DNA from: Pirellula sp.
Lineage (GTDB): Bacteria > Planctomycetota > Planctomycetia > Pirellulales > Pirellulaceae
Length of the DNA stretch: 32,160 nucleotides
Direction of reading: 5' to 3'
Assembly (NCBI GenBank): GCA_025459275.1
Contig: JALOQW010000004.1
Location: 1-32,160 of the forward strand
Below the pieces are notes generated by a model that was given only the letters and a program-made list of their open reading frames with translations, made no database searches and was not told the origin of the DNA. Shown one piece after another: positions 8,381 to 17,990 of this stretch (within the stretch, counting starts at the first letter, position 1; every line of letters starts with the position of its first letter). Both the position numbers and the translations under genes were made by a program.

Positions 8381-9730
8381 TTACACACCAATCCCGTCCG
8401 GAGTGGACCAATATCCACCGCGGCCGTGGTCGAACGTCAAGCGTTTGCCTGGTTGATCCGCGATCACTTTCTCGTCTTGATAGACGGTTCGGCCGCCACA
8501 CCACGTGCGAATCGGCCAGCCACGCAAGGTTTCGCCGTGCCAAGGGGACCATTTGGTCTTCGTCCATTGCTTGGCATTGTCGATGGTCCTCTCCAGTCGA
8601 GGATCGACCAAGACCACATCCGCATCGTAGCCGACCTGAATTCGGCCTTTCCCAACGATGCCCCAGATGCGGGCGGGTGCGTCGCTGGTCCATCCCGCGA
8701 TCTGCGTCCATTGACAGAGTCCTCGATTCGCTCGATCGAGCAGCAAGGCAAAGTAGTTCTCGACGGCCGGAAGACCACTTGGGGACTGAGGGTACGGCTG
8801 AGCTTTTTCTTCCAACGTGTGAGGGGCATGATCTGTCGCGACGACTTGGATCTTGCCGGTGACCAGCGCATCCCAAAGAGCCTGGTTGTCGTGAGCCGTC
8901 TTGATCGAAGGATTCATTTGAATGAGCGACCCCAAGCGGGCGTAATCGTCGATGTTGAAGCACCAGTGATGAGGGCACACTTCGGCTGTGATCAAGCCGC
9001 GATGGTCTTGAAGTAATGGGATCTCTTGAGCAGTGCTCACATGAAGCACATGAAAGCGATGCTGGTGACGATATGCCAAATCGAGCGCGCGCCGTGTAGC
9101 GATCTCGGCGGCGCGATGATCGCGAATGCGCGAGTGGTCTTCAACTCGTAAGGGGAGCCCCAAGCTAGCTTGATTCTCTCGTACCGTCTTTTCGTCTTCA
9201 CAGTGAGCACATATCGGTACCTTCGTTTCCGCGAAGATGCGCTCCAAGACCTGTTGATCATCGACCAAAAGATCGCCGGTACTGGAACCGATAAAGATCT
9301 TGATGCCTGGCACTCCTGTGACTCCCTTCAAGTCATCGATGTTGTCGTTGGAAGCACCGATGTAGAAGCCATGATTCACAATCGCTTTTTGTGCAGCGAT
9401 GGCGTACTTGGCTTCGATCCGCTCTTGATTGATCGCGGAGGGTTTCGTGTTGGGCATCTCGAGAAACGAGGTAACTCCACCTGCAGCGCAGGCAGCACTC
9501 GCCGTGGCCAAATCTTCTTTATGAGTCAGGCCGGGCTCACGGAAATGAACCTGGTCGTCGATCAAGCCTGGGAAGAGGAGCATCCCCTGGGCATCCACCA
9601 CTTCATCGGCTGGGGAGGTCGGTGCTGCGTCGACACTCGCGATACGGCCATTTTTCAATAGCACGTGCGTTTCTGCAACGTGATCGGGAAAGACCACGGA
9701 GGCGTGACGAATTAGGGTGGATTGTGGCAT
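8381..9730 (-). CDS. pyrC: Dihydroorotase ([10 protein letters not shown] subfamily)
   Basis: [84 protein letters not shown]. Confidence 0.88.
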   Translation of the reverse strand: MPQSTLIRHASVVFPDHVAETHVLLKNGRIASVDAAPTSPADEVVDAQGMLLFPGLIDDQVHFREPGLTHKEDLATASAACAAGGVTSFLEMPNTKPSAINQERIEAKYAIAAQKAIVNHGFYIGASNDNIDDLKGVTGVPGIKIFIGSSTGDLLVDDQQVLERIFAETKVPICAHCEDEKTVRENQASLGLPLRVEDHSRIRDHRAAEIATRRALDLAYRHQHRFHVLHVSTAQEIPLLQDHRGLITAEVCPHHWCFNIDDYARLGSLIQMNPSIKTAHDNQALWDALVTGKIQVVATDHAPHTLEEKAQPYPQSPSGLPAVENYFALLLDRANRGLCQWTQIAGWTSDAPARIWGIVGKGRIQVGYDADVVLVDPRLERTIDNAKQWTKTKWSPWHGETLRGWPIRTWCGGRTVYQDEKVIADQPGKRLTFDHGRGGYWSTPDGIGV

Positions 9731-9914
9731 GGTTCTCTCGATCGACTTGTCAGGAGATGAATATAGAGTGTGGATCGACTATCATTTCCTTTTGGCCTCA
9801 ATCAGGAATTCCCGCGCACAACACGCGGTTCACGGACTGTAGCGGCCGAGAGGATTTCAGAATTGTAACCGATCCGTTGCGAATCACGATCCGCACTTGC
9901 AAAGGAATTTTGAT

Positions 9915-10718
9915 ATGGACTTACAGAATAGGCAGAGTGCTACTTCGCGGCGACTTTGGGTGCTGATGGCGATCGCTGTTGTTCTGGGGGGAGGCTACGT
10001 TTTGAATTCGGATGCGTCCCCTTGGGCTCAGCCGCCGGCGCCTGAGGATGTGAATGGATGGAGCGACCGGATCGAAGCAGCATTGCAACAAGGACGGACT
10101 GACACCGCGCTGGTGGAACTCGATCGTGCGATGCAATCCGTTCCCAACAATCCGCAGATGCATTTGATCCGAGGGTCTTTGTTGTTTCGAAGCGGTAAAG
10201 TCGAGGAGTCGCTCGTGGACTTCGACAAGTGCATCGAACTCGACCCACGTATGAAGCCCTATTTGTGGCAACGCGGTATCTCTCTCTATTACGCCGGCAA
10301 GTACCAGGAAGGGGTCGATCAATTCGTCGAGCATCGAGAAGTGAATCCGAACGATGTTGAGAATGCGTTTTGGCATTTCCTGTGCGCAGCCAAGCTCGAT
10401 GGTGTGGAGGCAGCACAGAAAGCGATTCTACTTTCAGGTGCCGATCGGCGTATTCCCATGATGCAGGTTCAAGAGTTGATTCAAGGCAAGACGACTCCCG
10501 AAGCAGTCATCGAAGCAGCGGAAACCACCCGAAAGAACATTCGCGGTCCCGACTACGATCGTTTCTATGGATACCTCTACGTCGGTCTGTACTACGACGC
10601 GGTAGGGAACGAAGAGTTGGCGAAGAAGTGGATCGAAAAATGCGTCGATCTCAAAGTGGATGGCTACATGGGGGACGTCGCCAGAGTTCATTGGAATCGA
10701 ATGAAGCGCAAACCGTAA
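9915..10718 (+). CDS. TPR-repeat protein with N-terminal signal/anchor
   Basis: ATG at 9915 behind an AAAGGA RBS; TM segment LWVLMAIAVVLGGGYVL; TPR-like PQMHLIRGSLLFRSGKVEESLVDFDKCIELDP. Confidence 0.85.
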   Translation: MDLQNRQSATSRRLWVLMAIAVVLGGGYVLNSDASPWAQPPAPEDVNGWSDRIEAALQQGRTDTALVELDRAMQSVPNNPQMHLIRGSLLFRSGKVEESLVDFDKCIELDPRMKPYLWQRGISLYYAGKYQEGVDQFVEHREVNPNDVENAFWHFLCAAKLDGVEAAQKAILLSGADRRIPMMQVQELIQGKTTPEAVIEAAETTRKNIRGPDYDRFYGYLYVGLYYDAVGNEELAKKWIEKCVDLKVDGYMGDVARVHWNRMKRKP

Positions 10719-10729
10719 CGGACAGCCGA

Positions 10730-11323
10730 TTATTCAAAGACGCCATCACCGAATCTCTTCGGGTCTTTGGGAGCATTGGCTGCGGTCGGGGACCCTTGCG
10801 GTTTCGGATCCAAGAAGTGGGGGCGGGCGATCGGCGACCCCTCGTTCACAAGCTGGTCAGGAGTTGCGACAGCCGGTGGCAAGTGGGGTGCAGGAGGAGT
10901 CGTATCGACGTACTCTTCGTCGTAGCGCGACATGTACCCGGGTTGCTTGGCACGTTCTAGCTCCAAGGCGTACTCACGAATCACGGCATGTTGGATCATG
11001 TCGCGACAAGCTTGATTGATTGGGTGCGCGATATCGGCGTAGAGCTTGTTCGGGCCCCCTTCCACGTCCTTGAGGTCCTGGGGGCCGCGCAATCGAGAAC
11101 CACACTGGTTGCAGTAATGGCTGCGGAGATGGTTCTTGCTCCCACAGCGCCCGCATCGAGCCGACATCTTGCGGCTGGGCATGGCTACAAAGGGGCCATT
11201 CGTCCCTTCGATGATCTTTAGGTCACGAATGACGAAGCAATGGTCCAACGTGATAGAGCAGAAGGCCCGTAATCGGTCTTCCGATTCCTCCATCAACTTG
11301 ATCCGAACTTCGGTAATTTCCAT
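10730..11323 (-). CDS. spoVG: SpoVG-family protein with inserted zinc ribbon
   Basis: [11 protein letters not shown]...[35 protein letters not shown] ... [22 protein letters not shown] matches SpoVG on both sides of [19 protein letters not shown]. Confidence 0.85.
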   Translation of the reverse strand: MEITEVRIKLMEESEDRLRAFCSITLDHCFVIRDLKIIEGTNGPFVAMPSRKMSARCGRCGSKNHLRSHYCNQCGSRLRGPQDLKDVEGGPNKLYADIAHPINQACRDMIQHAVIREYALELERAKQPGYMSRYDEEYVDTTPPAPHLPPAVATPDQLVNEGSPIARPHFLDPKPQGSPTAANAPKDPKRFGDGVFE

Positions 11324-11361
11324 GGCCTAAGGCTTCACTCCCTTGATGAGCCGTTTGTCGG

Positions 11362-12366
11362 CTAGATGCCGAATCCGAGTTGTTTGGCCTGATCCTGGAT
11401 CGATGGCGAACGCCATGTCGATGCCACGAATACCTTGAACTCGTTCAATGACTCCAGCTCACTCGCTATCTTCTCGGCTTCCGAGCGGGTGGAGCACAAA
11501 CAAAAACGGGCCGATCCGCTCCCGCTCAGGCAATGGCCAAGAGGATTGTAACGGTCAAACCGCCTCGCCGTCCGATCGATCCATGAATTGCACTCCCTCG
11601 CTGCAAGCTCCAAGCGATTATACAGCAACCGTGCCACCCGGTCGCTCCGTCCGAGAGCGAGGGACTGCAGCAATTCATCGGAATTTCTCAACATCGTCTC
11701 CGAGGCATGGCCGGGATCCGCATGCCATTTGGCCAGCACGCGGAAGATCGACGCCGTATCGCAGCCTTCTGGTGGCTGTGCAATCACTACAAATTGACTC
11801 TTTGCGTTCGCGACCGGCTCCACTCTCTCGCCACGTCCCAGGCAATGCGCTGTCCAGTGGCCGTCTCTCCAACCTTCCAGAAAAAAGTTCAGATCGCTCC
11901 CGAGATCTTTTGCCAGTGCGCTCAGTCTGGGCATCCCAAGCTGTCCCGTCCATGCCAGGCTGCCGATCACCAAGGCAGCGGCTGCATCTGCGCTGCCACC
12001 ACCCAGGCCAGCTTGGACCGGAATGCGTTTGGTCAAGGTAACGTCAGCCCCCTTCTCGATCCCTAATGAAGCTTGTAACCGTTTCAGCGCTCGTACGACC
12101 AGGTTCCGATCATCGGTCGGAATAGCGTGGGGGGCTACATCGGATGGAAGGGTGGGCGTTTCTTGGAGCGTCAGCTTGATACCCGGCTCGGATCGAACGC
12201 GCAGGGTAAGTTCATCGCACAAATCCACGGCGAGCATTACCGTGTCTAGATCATGGTATCCATCGGATCGCTTGCCCAGAACTTCCAAGAACAAGTTGAT
12301 CTTGCAAGGGACCTGGCAGCGCAGCGCGGTGGATGCGGTGTCTGGGTCGAGCCGATCGATCTTCAT
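11362..12366 (-). CDS. ispE: 4-diphosphocytidyl-2-C-methyl-D-erythritol kinase
   Basis: CKINLFLEVLGKRSDGYHDLDTVM, KRIPVQAGLGGGSADAAAAL, GSDLNFFLEG, CLSGSGSARF. Start taken at internal ATG 12366 (MKIDRLDP); the ORF opens at 12417. Confidence 0.95.
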   Translation of the reverse strand: MKIDRLDPDTASTALRCQVPCKINLFLEVLGKRSDGYHDLDTVMLAVDLCDELTLRVRSEPGIKLTLQETPTLPSDVAPHAIPTDDRNLVVRALKRLQASLGIEKGADVTLTKRIPVQAGLGGGSADAAAALVIGSLAWTGQLGMPRLSALAKDLGSDLNFFLEGWRDGHWTAHCLGRGERVEPVANAKSQFVVIAQPPEGCDTASIFRVLAKWHADPGHASETMLRNSDELLQSLALGRSDRVARLLYNRLELAARECNSWIDRTARRFDRYNPLGHCLSGSGSARFCLCSTRSEAEKIASELESLNEFKVFVASTWRSPSIQDQAKQLGFGI

Positions 12367-12377
12367 GATTCGATCGA

Positions 12378-12758
12378 TCAGCTTGGTTTCGTGACCGGGT
12401 AGCCGGCTTCCGTCCAACCTCGCCAGCCACCATCGACACTGATTGTGTTCAAATACCCCATCTTGCGCAGATTGTCAGCGACGAGTACCGATCGATAACC
12501 GCCGCCGCACATGAGAAAGATTTCGGTCTGCGGATCGGGAACCCGTTCTTCAATATCGCGTTCGATGATTCCTTTGCTGAGGTGGATCGCACCCGGAACA
12601 TGGCCGGCCGCGAACTCGCTCTCCTCCCGCACGTCGATCAAGATGGGTGGAGGTCCTAACTCCATGCGCTGTGCCAAGTCATGGATCGTGCATTCTCGAA
12701 CGCGTGATCGAGCCTCATCCACCAATTTGACGAATCCGGGTGCGTGCGACTTGGCCAT
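12378..12758 (-). CDS. Rhodanese-like domain protein
   Basis: PPPILIDVREESEFAAGHVPGAIHLSKGIIERDIE ... IFLMCGGGYRSVLVADNLRKMGYLNTISVDGGWRGWTEAGYPV, with a Cys active-site loop. Confidence 0.95.
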   Translation of the reverse strand: MAKSHAPGFVKLVDEARSRVRECTIHDLAQRMELGPPPILIDVREESEFAAGHVPGAIHLSKGIIERDIEERVPDPQTEIFLMCGGGYRSVLVADNLRKMGYLNTISVDGGWRGWTEAGYPVTKPS

Positions 12759-12852
12759 AAACCATCCGATCCTTTGAATCCAGGAGCCTGAGAGAATCCC
12801 GCTATCGTACCGAAAATTTTAAGGGTTGAAACGGAGCGGATGAGGATCCTTA

Positions 12853-12876
12853 CCGGACGGCTCGCGCCGTTCCGCT
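12853..12876 (-). repeat. Copy 2 of the REP-like palindrome: CCGGACGGCTCGCGCCGTTCCGCT on + strand
   Basis: Inverted relative to 586..609; 23/24 identical (25/26 including the flanking bases 585..610 and 12852..12877). Confidence 0.75.
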
Positions 12877-13089
12877 TTGATTTTCCGTGGGCTGTTGACT
12901 TGCGGAACCTTGATAAAACTTGCGGAGGCTTTTCCAAATCGAGCATGAAATTTTTCCGTAATGGCTGCAGAGTCAGCACAGTCTACGCCGATAGAAACTT
13001 GGCGGTCGAACTCCAGTCGTTATTTTCGCCGGTCTACGGGGAAGCAGCGATGAAGGTTTGCTCGCATTGCGGACACTAACCTGGCACCT

Positions 13090-13353
13090 ATGAGGAATGC
13101 GATGGGACGCTCGTTCGCGGCTTGTCTCGGTTGCATCGCCATGCTGACCCAAATCATTGCGGGTTTCGTGGTGGGCATGGATACCGAGACAATCCTTGTG
13201 CGAAGCGTGGTCGCGATGGTGGTTGCAGCCTTCCCGGGCTGGATCATCGGACACATGGCTGACGCGGTGGTTCGTGAGAGTATCGAGGCTCAATACCGTC
13301 GACAAATCGAGCAGCTCAAGGCACCAACGGGCGGCGAAAGCAGTACTGCTTGA
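13090..13353 (+). CDS. Small membrane protein upstream of the sigma factor
   Basis: 87 aa with two hydrophobic segments (FAACLGCIAMLTQIIAGFVVGM; VRSVVAMVVAAFPGWIIGHMADAVV) and a charged C-terminus. Confidence 0.65.
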   Translation: MRNAMGRSFAACLGCIAMLTQIIAGFVVGMDTETILVRSVVAMVVAAFPGWIIGHMADAVVRESIEAQYRRQIEQLKAPTGGESSTA

Positions 13354-13552
13354 CCGGATTTGGCAATCTGGACAAGTGAGCGAAGGCTGCCCCTGAAAAC
13401 TTGCTGCAATTGATGTGGAACTGACAACACCAAGTCGGTAGAGTCCCCGGACATTCATCACCACAACGCCAGAACCTCAATTCGGCATGGGCAAGATGCC
13501 TTTGTCGGATTGTGGGCCCATCGGCATTGCAAACAGGTGGCAATGAATCGAG

Positions 13553-13584
13553 TCTCGAAGTCTAAATTCGCACGGACTTCGAGA
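13553..13584 (+). promoter_or_regulatory. Perfect 10-bp inverted repeat in the leader of the sigma-factor gene
   Basis: TCTCGAAGTC (13553..13562) / GACTTCGAGA (13575..13584), 12-nt loop, 29 bp upstream of the ATG at 13614. Confidence 0.5.
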
Positions 13585-13613
13585 GGTGAGCCAAATCAAG
13601 CACGGAGGTTCGG

Positions 13614-14399
13614 ATGGCGACAACTGCAGTACAAAATGTCGACATGACAGAGGTCTGGAAGCAATACAAAGCAGACCCCAACAACGTCGAACTGCGGAAT
13701 ACCCTGATAGAACGCTACACTCCTTTGGTTCGCTACAACGGCGAACGCCTCAGGTCCAAGCTCCCCGAAGGGGTCGAGCTGGATGATTTGATCAGTGCTG
13801 GTATCTTCGGCTTGATGGATGCGATCGATGCATTCGATTTGGACCGAGGTGTGAAATTTGAGACGTATTGTGTGCCGCGGATCCGCGGCGCGATGCTTGA
13901 TGAACTGCGGACGATGGACTGGGTACCACGTCTGGTCCGAAGCAAGGCGAGCAAGTTGAACGAAGCGACCAAGCTGCTCGAAACGAAATACGGTCGTGCT
14001 CCCACCACTCACGAGCTCTCCCAATACATGGGGATCTCGATCGATGAGCTTGAGAAGATGAAGGCCGACGCCTCTGCGGTGGGATTGGTATCGCTCAACA
14101 AGAAGTGGTACGAAACCGACAGTTACAAGGATGTTCGAGAGATCGACGTTCTCGAGGACAAGCGGAGCGAAGATCCGACGCGGCGCGTCAGCAAGAGCGA
14201 CTTGATGCGTCTGGTCACCAAGGGGCTCAACCGCAACGAACGCTTGATCATCATCCTGTACTACTACGAAGAGTTGACGATGAAGGAAATCGGCGCGACG
14301 CTCGATCTGAGCGAAAGCCGGGTTTCGCAGATGCATACCAGCATCGTTCAGCGGCTACAGGAGCAACTGGGCCGTCGACGACAAGAGTTCGGCACCTGA
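13614..14399 (+). CDS. fliA: FliA/WhiG family RNA polymerase sigma factor
   Basis: YTPLVRYNGERLRSKLPEGVELDDLISAGIFGLMDAIDAFDLDRGVKFETYCVPRIRGAMLDELRTMDWVPR, and region 4 ELTMKEIGATLDLSESRVSQMHTSIVQRL. Confidence 0.95.
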   Translation: MATTAVQNVDMTEVWKQYKADPNNVELRNTLIERYTPLVRYNGERLRSKLPEGVELDDLISAGIFGLMDAIDAFDLDRGVKFETYCVPRIRGAMLDELRTMDWVPRLVRSKASKLNEATKLLETKYGRAPTTHELSQYMGISIDELEKMKADASAVGLVSLNKKWYETDSYKDVREIDVLEDKRSEDPTRRVSKSDLMRLVTKGLNRNERLIIILYYYEELTMKEIGATLDLSESRVSQMHTSIVQRLQEQLGRRRQEFGT

Positions 14400-14419
14400 T
14401 CTCGGGTGAAGGAATCGTT

Positions 14420-17400
14420 TCAAGGAATCGTGGCGAGATAAGCAAACAGATCGGCGACTTCTTGCGGAGTCCGATCGTCCAGCAGACCGCTGGGCATGAT
14501 CGATTCGGTGCTGTAAGCCTTTTTCTCGATCTGGTCCTGGTTGATTCGCAGGATGGATCCGTCGGCGGCTTGGAGGGTGACACCATCGGCTGCGTTGTAG
14601 ATGACCATCCCCGTCAAGACCTCGTCGTCCACGGTGAGCACTCGTACTGCTCGGTATCGGTCTGGAACATCGCGGCTCGGTTCATAGATCGCGCGTGCCA
14701 GATCTTCTCTTGAGAATCGCTTCGTAATCCCGGAAAGGCTGGGGCCGAGAGCGGATTGGCCGCCATGGCACAAGGCGCACTTGGCTTGGAAGATACCGGC
14801 CCCTCGGTCGGCATTCCCTTTCAATCCATCGATCGCCTTCAGAATGCTCTCGATATCGGCTTGGTTGGTAGGGACGATCAGGGCGTTCCATTGCGATTCA
14901 TCGAGTTCGGATTGAAGGTATCGGCTCCAATCCGTCCAGGAATCGGACTTGGGAGCGGGAGTGCGTTGCCCACGCGCGGCGACGGTGCGAGCCCGTTCGA
15001 GGACCATTTGGCGCGGGAAAGAAGCACCCGAATTCAATGTTGCTGAGACCAGTTTAGCGAGGGCGGGAAACTCGCGAGCTGGATCACGTGCGTCAAGCGG
15101 AGCGAGCCCGCGCCAGGCATCGGGCCACAAGGAGCGATCGGTATCCTCGATGGCGTTCAAATACAATTCGTATTCACCCGGCTGCGGGCTTTGAGACAAG
15201 TAACTTAGGCATGTCGATCGCAGCCACTCGAGTTGCATTGCATTCTTGAACGCGGTGCGCAGTCCTTCGTCCAGAGGTTCGACGACGGCGAACTTGATGA
15301 TGGGAACGGACCATTCTTCCGGCGAAGCGGTTTGCAAATGATTGCGGATCTTGGTGCGGGCTTGGTCTTGAATCGCAGGAGGCAAAGCATTCAGGAGTGC
15401 TAAGTCTTCATTGCAACAAGGCTGGGGAAGGTCGATGAAGGCCGCTCCGAGTTTGTTGTCTCTGGAAAGGAGACGCGAGACGAGTTGATTGAGTCGGATA
15501 GGCCATTGGTTGTCTGTGTACAAGCCTCTCGCTTTAACTTTGCGAACCATATCGGCCAATCCATTCGCTGTTTTGTTGGTTGCGGCCGAGGTTCGTGGTG
15601 CGGTGCACTGGGCCAGGCAGCACAGCATGTGAATGTCCGATGTGGGGTGGGATTCGGAGGTGATTTGATCCAGAAGGTACGACATGGATTGCTGATCGCT
15701 CGGTTCCATCATGGCCATGGTTCGCACCGCTTCCGCATGGACGGCATCCCAGCCGCGTTTCTTGGCCGATGTCGCGAAGAACAATGCCCATCGTGCCCAG
15801 TTGTTGCGAGCCGACTCGGTGAGCTGAGACGTGTAGAGTCCTCGATAGCCATCGCTGGCATCGGCCGGTGCGTCGGTTTGCAGAGGAAACACCCCGCGTC
15901 GATCCCCGAGCGCACTTTGCATCACGCACAATTGTTCCATCAATTCTCGCGGATTGGTTGCGTCCAAGTCCGAACTAAATCGTTGACTCAGAGCATCGAG
16001 CAAAAACTTGTCGGCTGAACCACGATGTGGGCCAAACAGCAACTCAGCGATTTGCAGGTCCAAAGGTTTCGAGGGATTACGAGAAGTTGACGTATTTCGA
16101 TTCGAGGAGGACGTGTTGCGGCCTGCAGCCCAAAGCCACGTACGCCGTAGCGAGTTCCCGGAAGGACTGGAGTCCAATTGTGGGGGCTGCGCTGTATTCA
16201 TGGGCCATCGCTTCAGTCCCATCGCTTCCCAGCACAATCGATCTTCGTCGGACCCTAGGTGCGTCTCCCATCGCGTACCATCGGCTTCACCCCGATTGGA
16301 CCAACGCATCCCACGTTGCAGCTTGGCATCCTCCTGAGGGTTCGAGCTTTGCCGGCCAGCCAACCACCATGCGGAAACGCGCACCGCGGGTATCGGAGAG
16401 GAGGCCGACGACTGCAATCGTTCCGCAGGTATTCTCTCACCGAGATGTGTCAACATCTGGGCTGCGCGCAAAATCGCCTTTTCGGAAACGTCTACTGGCC
16501 CATCGATCGGGATTTTGCCCAAGGCCAAGTCGGCTAAATGTCGGCGTACTTTCGGCGTCGCTTGAGGATGCCAAAGGGCGACCGACCAGGCGCTCCACGG
16601 AGCGGGCGACTTGACGACAGACTCAAGCGTTGTCGCCTCCTCGGTAGAAAGCAGTTTCATCTCGACCGCTTTCGAGAAGCAGCCGGGGGATGGATCACCC
16701 GCAGGCGATGGAAGGGAAGGATCTTCGGGTGCATAAGCAACGCGATAAACAGCGCCCATCGTGCCACGCCCACCGACGCATACCAACAAGCTGCCGTCGG
16801 GTGCGACGCAGATCGAGGTCGGGGCGAAACCGGCGGTCCCACTCGGCTCCATGAAGACTTCGGAAGGAATCCTGTCCGGGATGCGTTGCTCGGGATCGAG
16901 GTTCTCGGATGGGAAGATGGTGATCACTCGACCGAATGTCCAGTCCAATACGAAGACTGCATCCCGATACTTCTCCGGGAACGCATCATGCTCGTAGACA
17001 GCAACGCCCGTGGGCGATCCTCGTCCTAATCGGGCCAGGACCATCGGCATCGTCACTCGGTAGTCGTCATCCTTCCATGCGGCTCCGCACCAACCGGCAT
17101 CCGATCCCGGTCCCAACACAAAAACGCGGGTCGGGCGATACCAAGGCAACGTCGCCTCGCGCTCGTCATCGCTGTCGTACGTTGCGATTTGTCCATCTGG
17201 TAGAAAGTCAAAGTCGTAACAGTTGCGCAGACCATGGGCCCATACTCCTCGACGCGAAAAGTCGGGGCTGATGCGCCAGAGCGTGCCGGCACGGGGACGG
17301 ACAATGGCTGCGTTGGGATCGTTCGCAATCCTTCCTACGTTGGCTGCAAAGTTGCCGACGATCAGGTACCAGTGGCCGTCCGGTCCTCGACGGATGGCAT

Positions 17401-17938
17401 GCGCGTCATGTTCGCCCCCTGTCGGCAACTCCAAAACACGCTGAGCTCGCGCATTGGCCACCAAGTCACCGTCTGTGTCATCGGATCGCCACAATCCTCC
17501 GTCCGAAACCCAATACAGCGTTCTTCCTTCGGACCAAAGCCCCTGAGCCCCTTGTTTGACTTCACGCGTCCACTCCACACCTCGATCGAAGACGCCATCA
17601 GCATCTTCGTCCACCAAGGTCCGAAGGTATCCAGGACCGGAAACGACAGGCCTTCCTCCCGCGTCGATCGTCATGCAAAAGCAATCGTGCGCGAGTCGAT
17701 CGTCCGCAACGCGTTGGACCACGAACCCATCGGGAACGGAAAACGGGGGTTGCTCTGCATGCAATGGAACAGGAAGTGACAGCCCGCCGACAGCGAGAAA
17801 CAGGATTCCTGCAACCAGCCAACAAGTTTTCCACCGATTGTTCGACACGGATGCTCTTCCCAGCATTGGCGTTGAAGTATGTTGGACGAGGGAACCGCGA
17901 GGTCCTAGAAATGACCCTTGTCGTATATAGTAACGCAT
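14420..17938 (-). CDS. PVC-type membrane-bound dehydrogenase / cytochrome c domain protein (CxxCH)
   Basis: N-terminal beta-propeller-like dehydrogenase region (FSVPDGFVVQRVADD...), C-terminal haem site CALCHGGQSALGPSL with late Met (SIMPSGLLDDRTPQEVADLFAYLATI). Start may be 17866 (MLGRASVSNNRW, giving a better signal peptide). Confidence 0.9.
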   Translation of the reverse strand: MRYYIRQGSFLGPRGSLVQHTSTPMLGRASVSNNRWKTCWLVAGILFLAVGGLSLPVPLHAEQPPFSVPDGFVVQRVADDRLAHDCFCMTIDAGGRPVVSGPGYLRTLVDEDADGVFDRGVEWTREVKQGAQGLWSEGRTLYWVSDGGLWRSDDTDGDLVANARAQRVLELPTGGEHDAHAIRRGPDGHWYLIVGNFAANVGRIANDPNAAIVRPRAGTLWRISPDFSRRGVWAHGLRNCYDFDFLPDGQIATYDSDDEREATLPWYRPTRVFVLGPGSDAGWCGAAWKDDDYRVTMPMVLARLGRGSPTGVAVYEHDAFPEKYRDAVFVLDWTFGRVITIFPSENLDPEQRIPDRIPSEVFMEPSGTAGFAPTSICVAPDGSLLVCVGGRGTMGAVYRVAYAPEDPSLPSPAGDPSPGCFSKAVEMKLLSTEEATTLESVVKSPAPWSAWSVALWHPQATPKVRRHLADLALGKIPIDGPVDVSEKAILRAAQMLTHLGERIPAERLQSSASSPIPAVRVSAWWLAGRQSSNPQEDAKLQRGMRWSNRGEADGTRWETHLGSDEDRLCWEAMGLKRWPMNTAQPPQLDSSPSGNSLRRTWLWAAGRNTSSSNRNTSTSRNPSKPLDLQIAELLFGPHRGSADKFLLDALSQRFSSDLDATNPRELMEQLCVMQSALGDRRGVFPLQTDAPADASDGYRGLYTSQLTESARNNWARWALFFATSAKKRGWDAVHAEAVRTMAMMEPSDQQSMSYLLDQITSESHPTSDIHMLCCLAQCTAPRTSAATNKTANGLADMVRKVKARGLYTDNQWPIRLNQLVSRLLSRDNKLGAAFIDLPQPCCNEDLALLNALPPAIQDQARTKIRNHLQTASPEEWSVPIIKFAVVEPLDEGLRTAFKNAMQLEWLRSTCLSYLSQSPQPGEYELYLNAIEDTDRSLWPDAWRGLAPLDARDPAREFPALAKLVSATLNSGASFPRQMVLERARTVAARGQRTPAPKSDSWTDWSRYLQSELDESQWNALIVPTNQADIESILKAIDGLKGNADRGAGIFQAKCALCHGGQSALGPSLSGITKRFSREDLARAIYEPSRDVPDRYRAVRVLTVDDEVLTGMVIYNAADGVTLQAADGSILRINQDQIEKKAYSTESIMPSGLLDDRTPQEVADLFAYLATIP

Positions 17939-17990
17939 TCACTCCGCGAGACAGCCCGAGATGACCTTGATCTTGTAACAAAAATCCATC

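Noticed and set aside
8154-8978. 274-aa minus-strand ORF overlapping pyrC
   Set aside because: Low-complexity Arg/Ser-rich frame shadow of the well-supported dihydroorotase gene.
12840-13079. Possible zinc-ribbon fragment ending MKVCSHCGH and a frameshifted continuation GTYEECDGTLV
   Set aside because: Only one Cys pair before a stop; continuation needs a readthrough or frameshift; the ORF also crosses the REP-like repeat. Not enough support for a pseudogene call.
14105-14713. 202-aa + strand ORF
   Set aside because: Out-of-frame shadow spanning fliA and the antisense of the cytochrome gene end.
17375-17395. GCCGTCCGGT match to the REP-like repeat
   Set aside because: Only about 10 bp match inside coding sequence, no palindromic partner.
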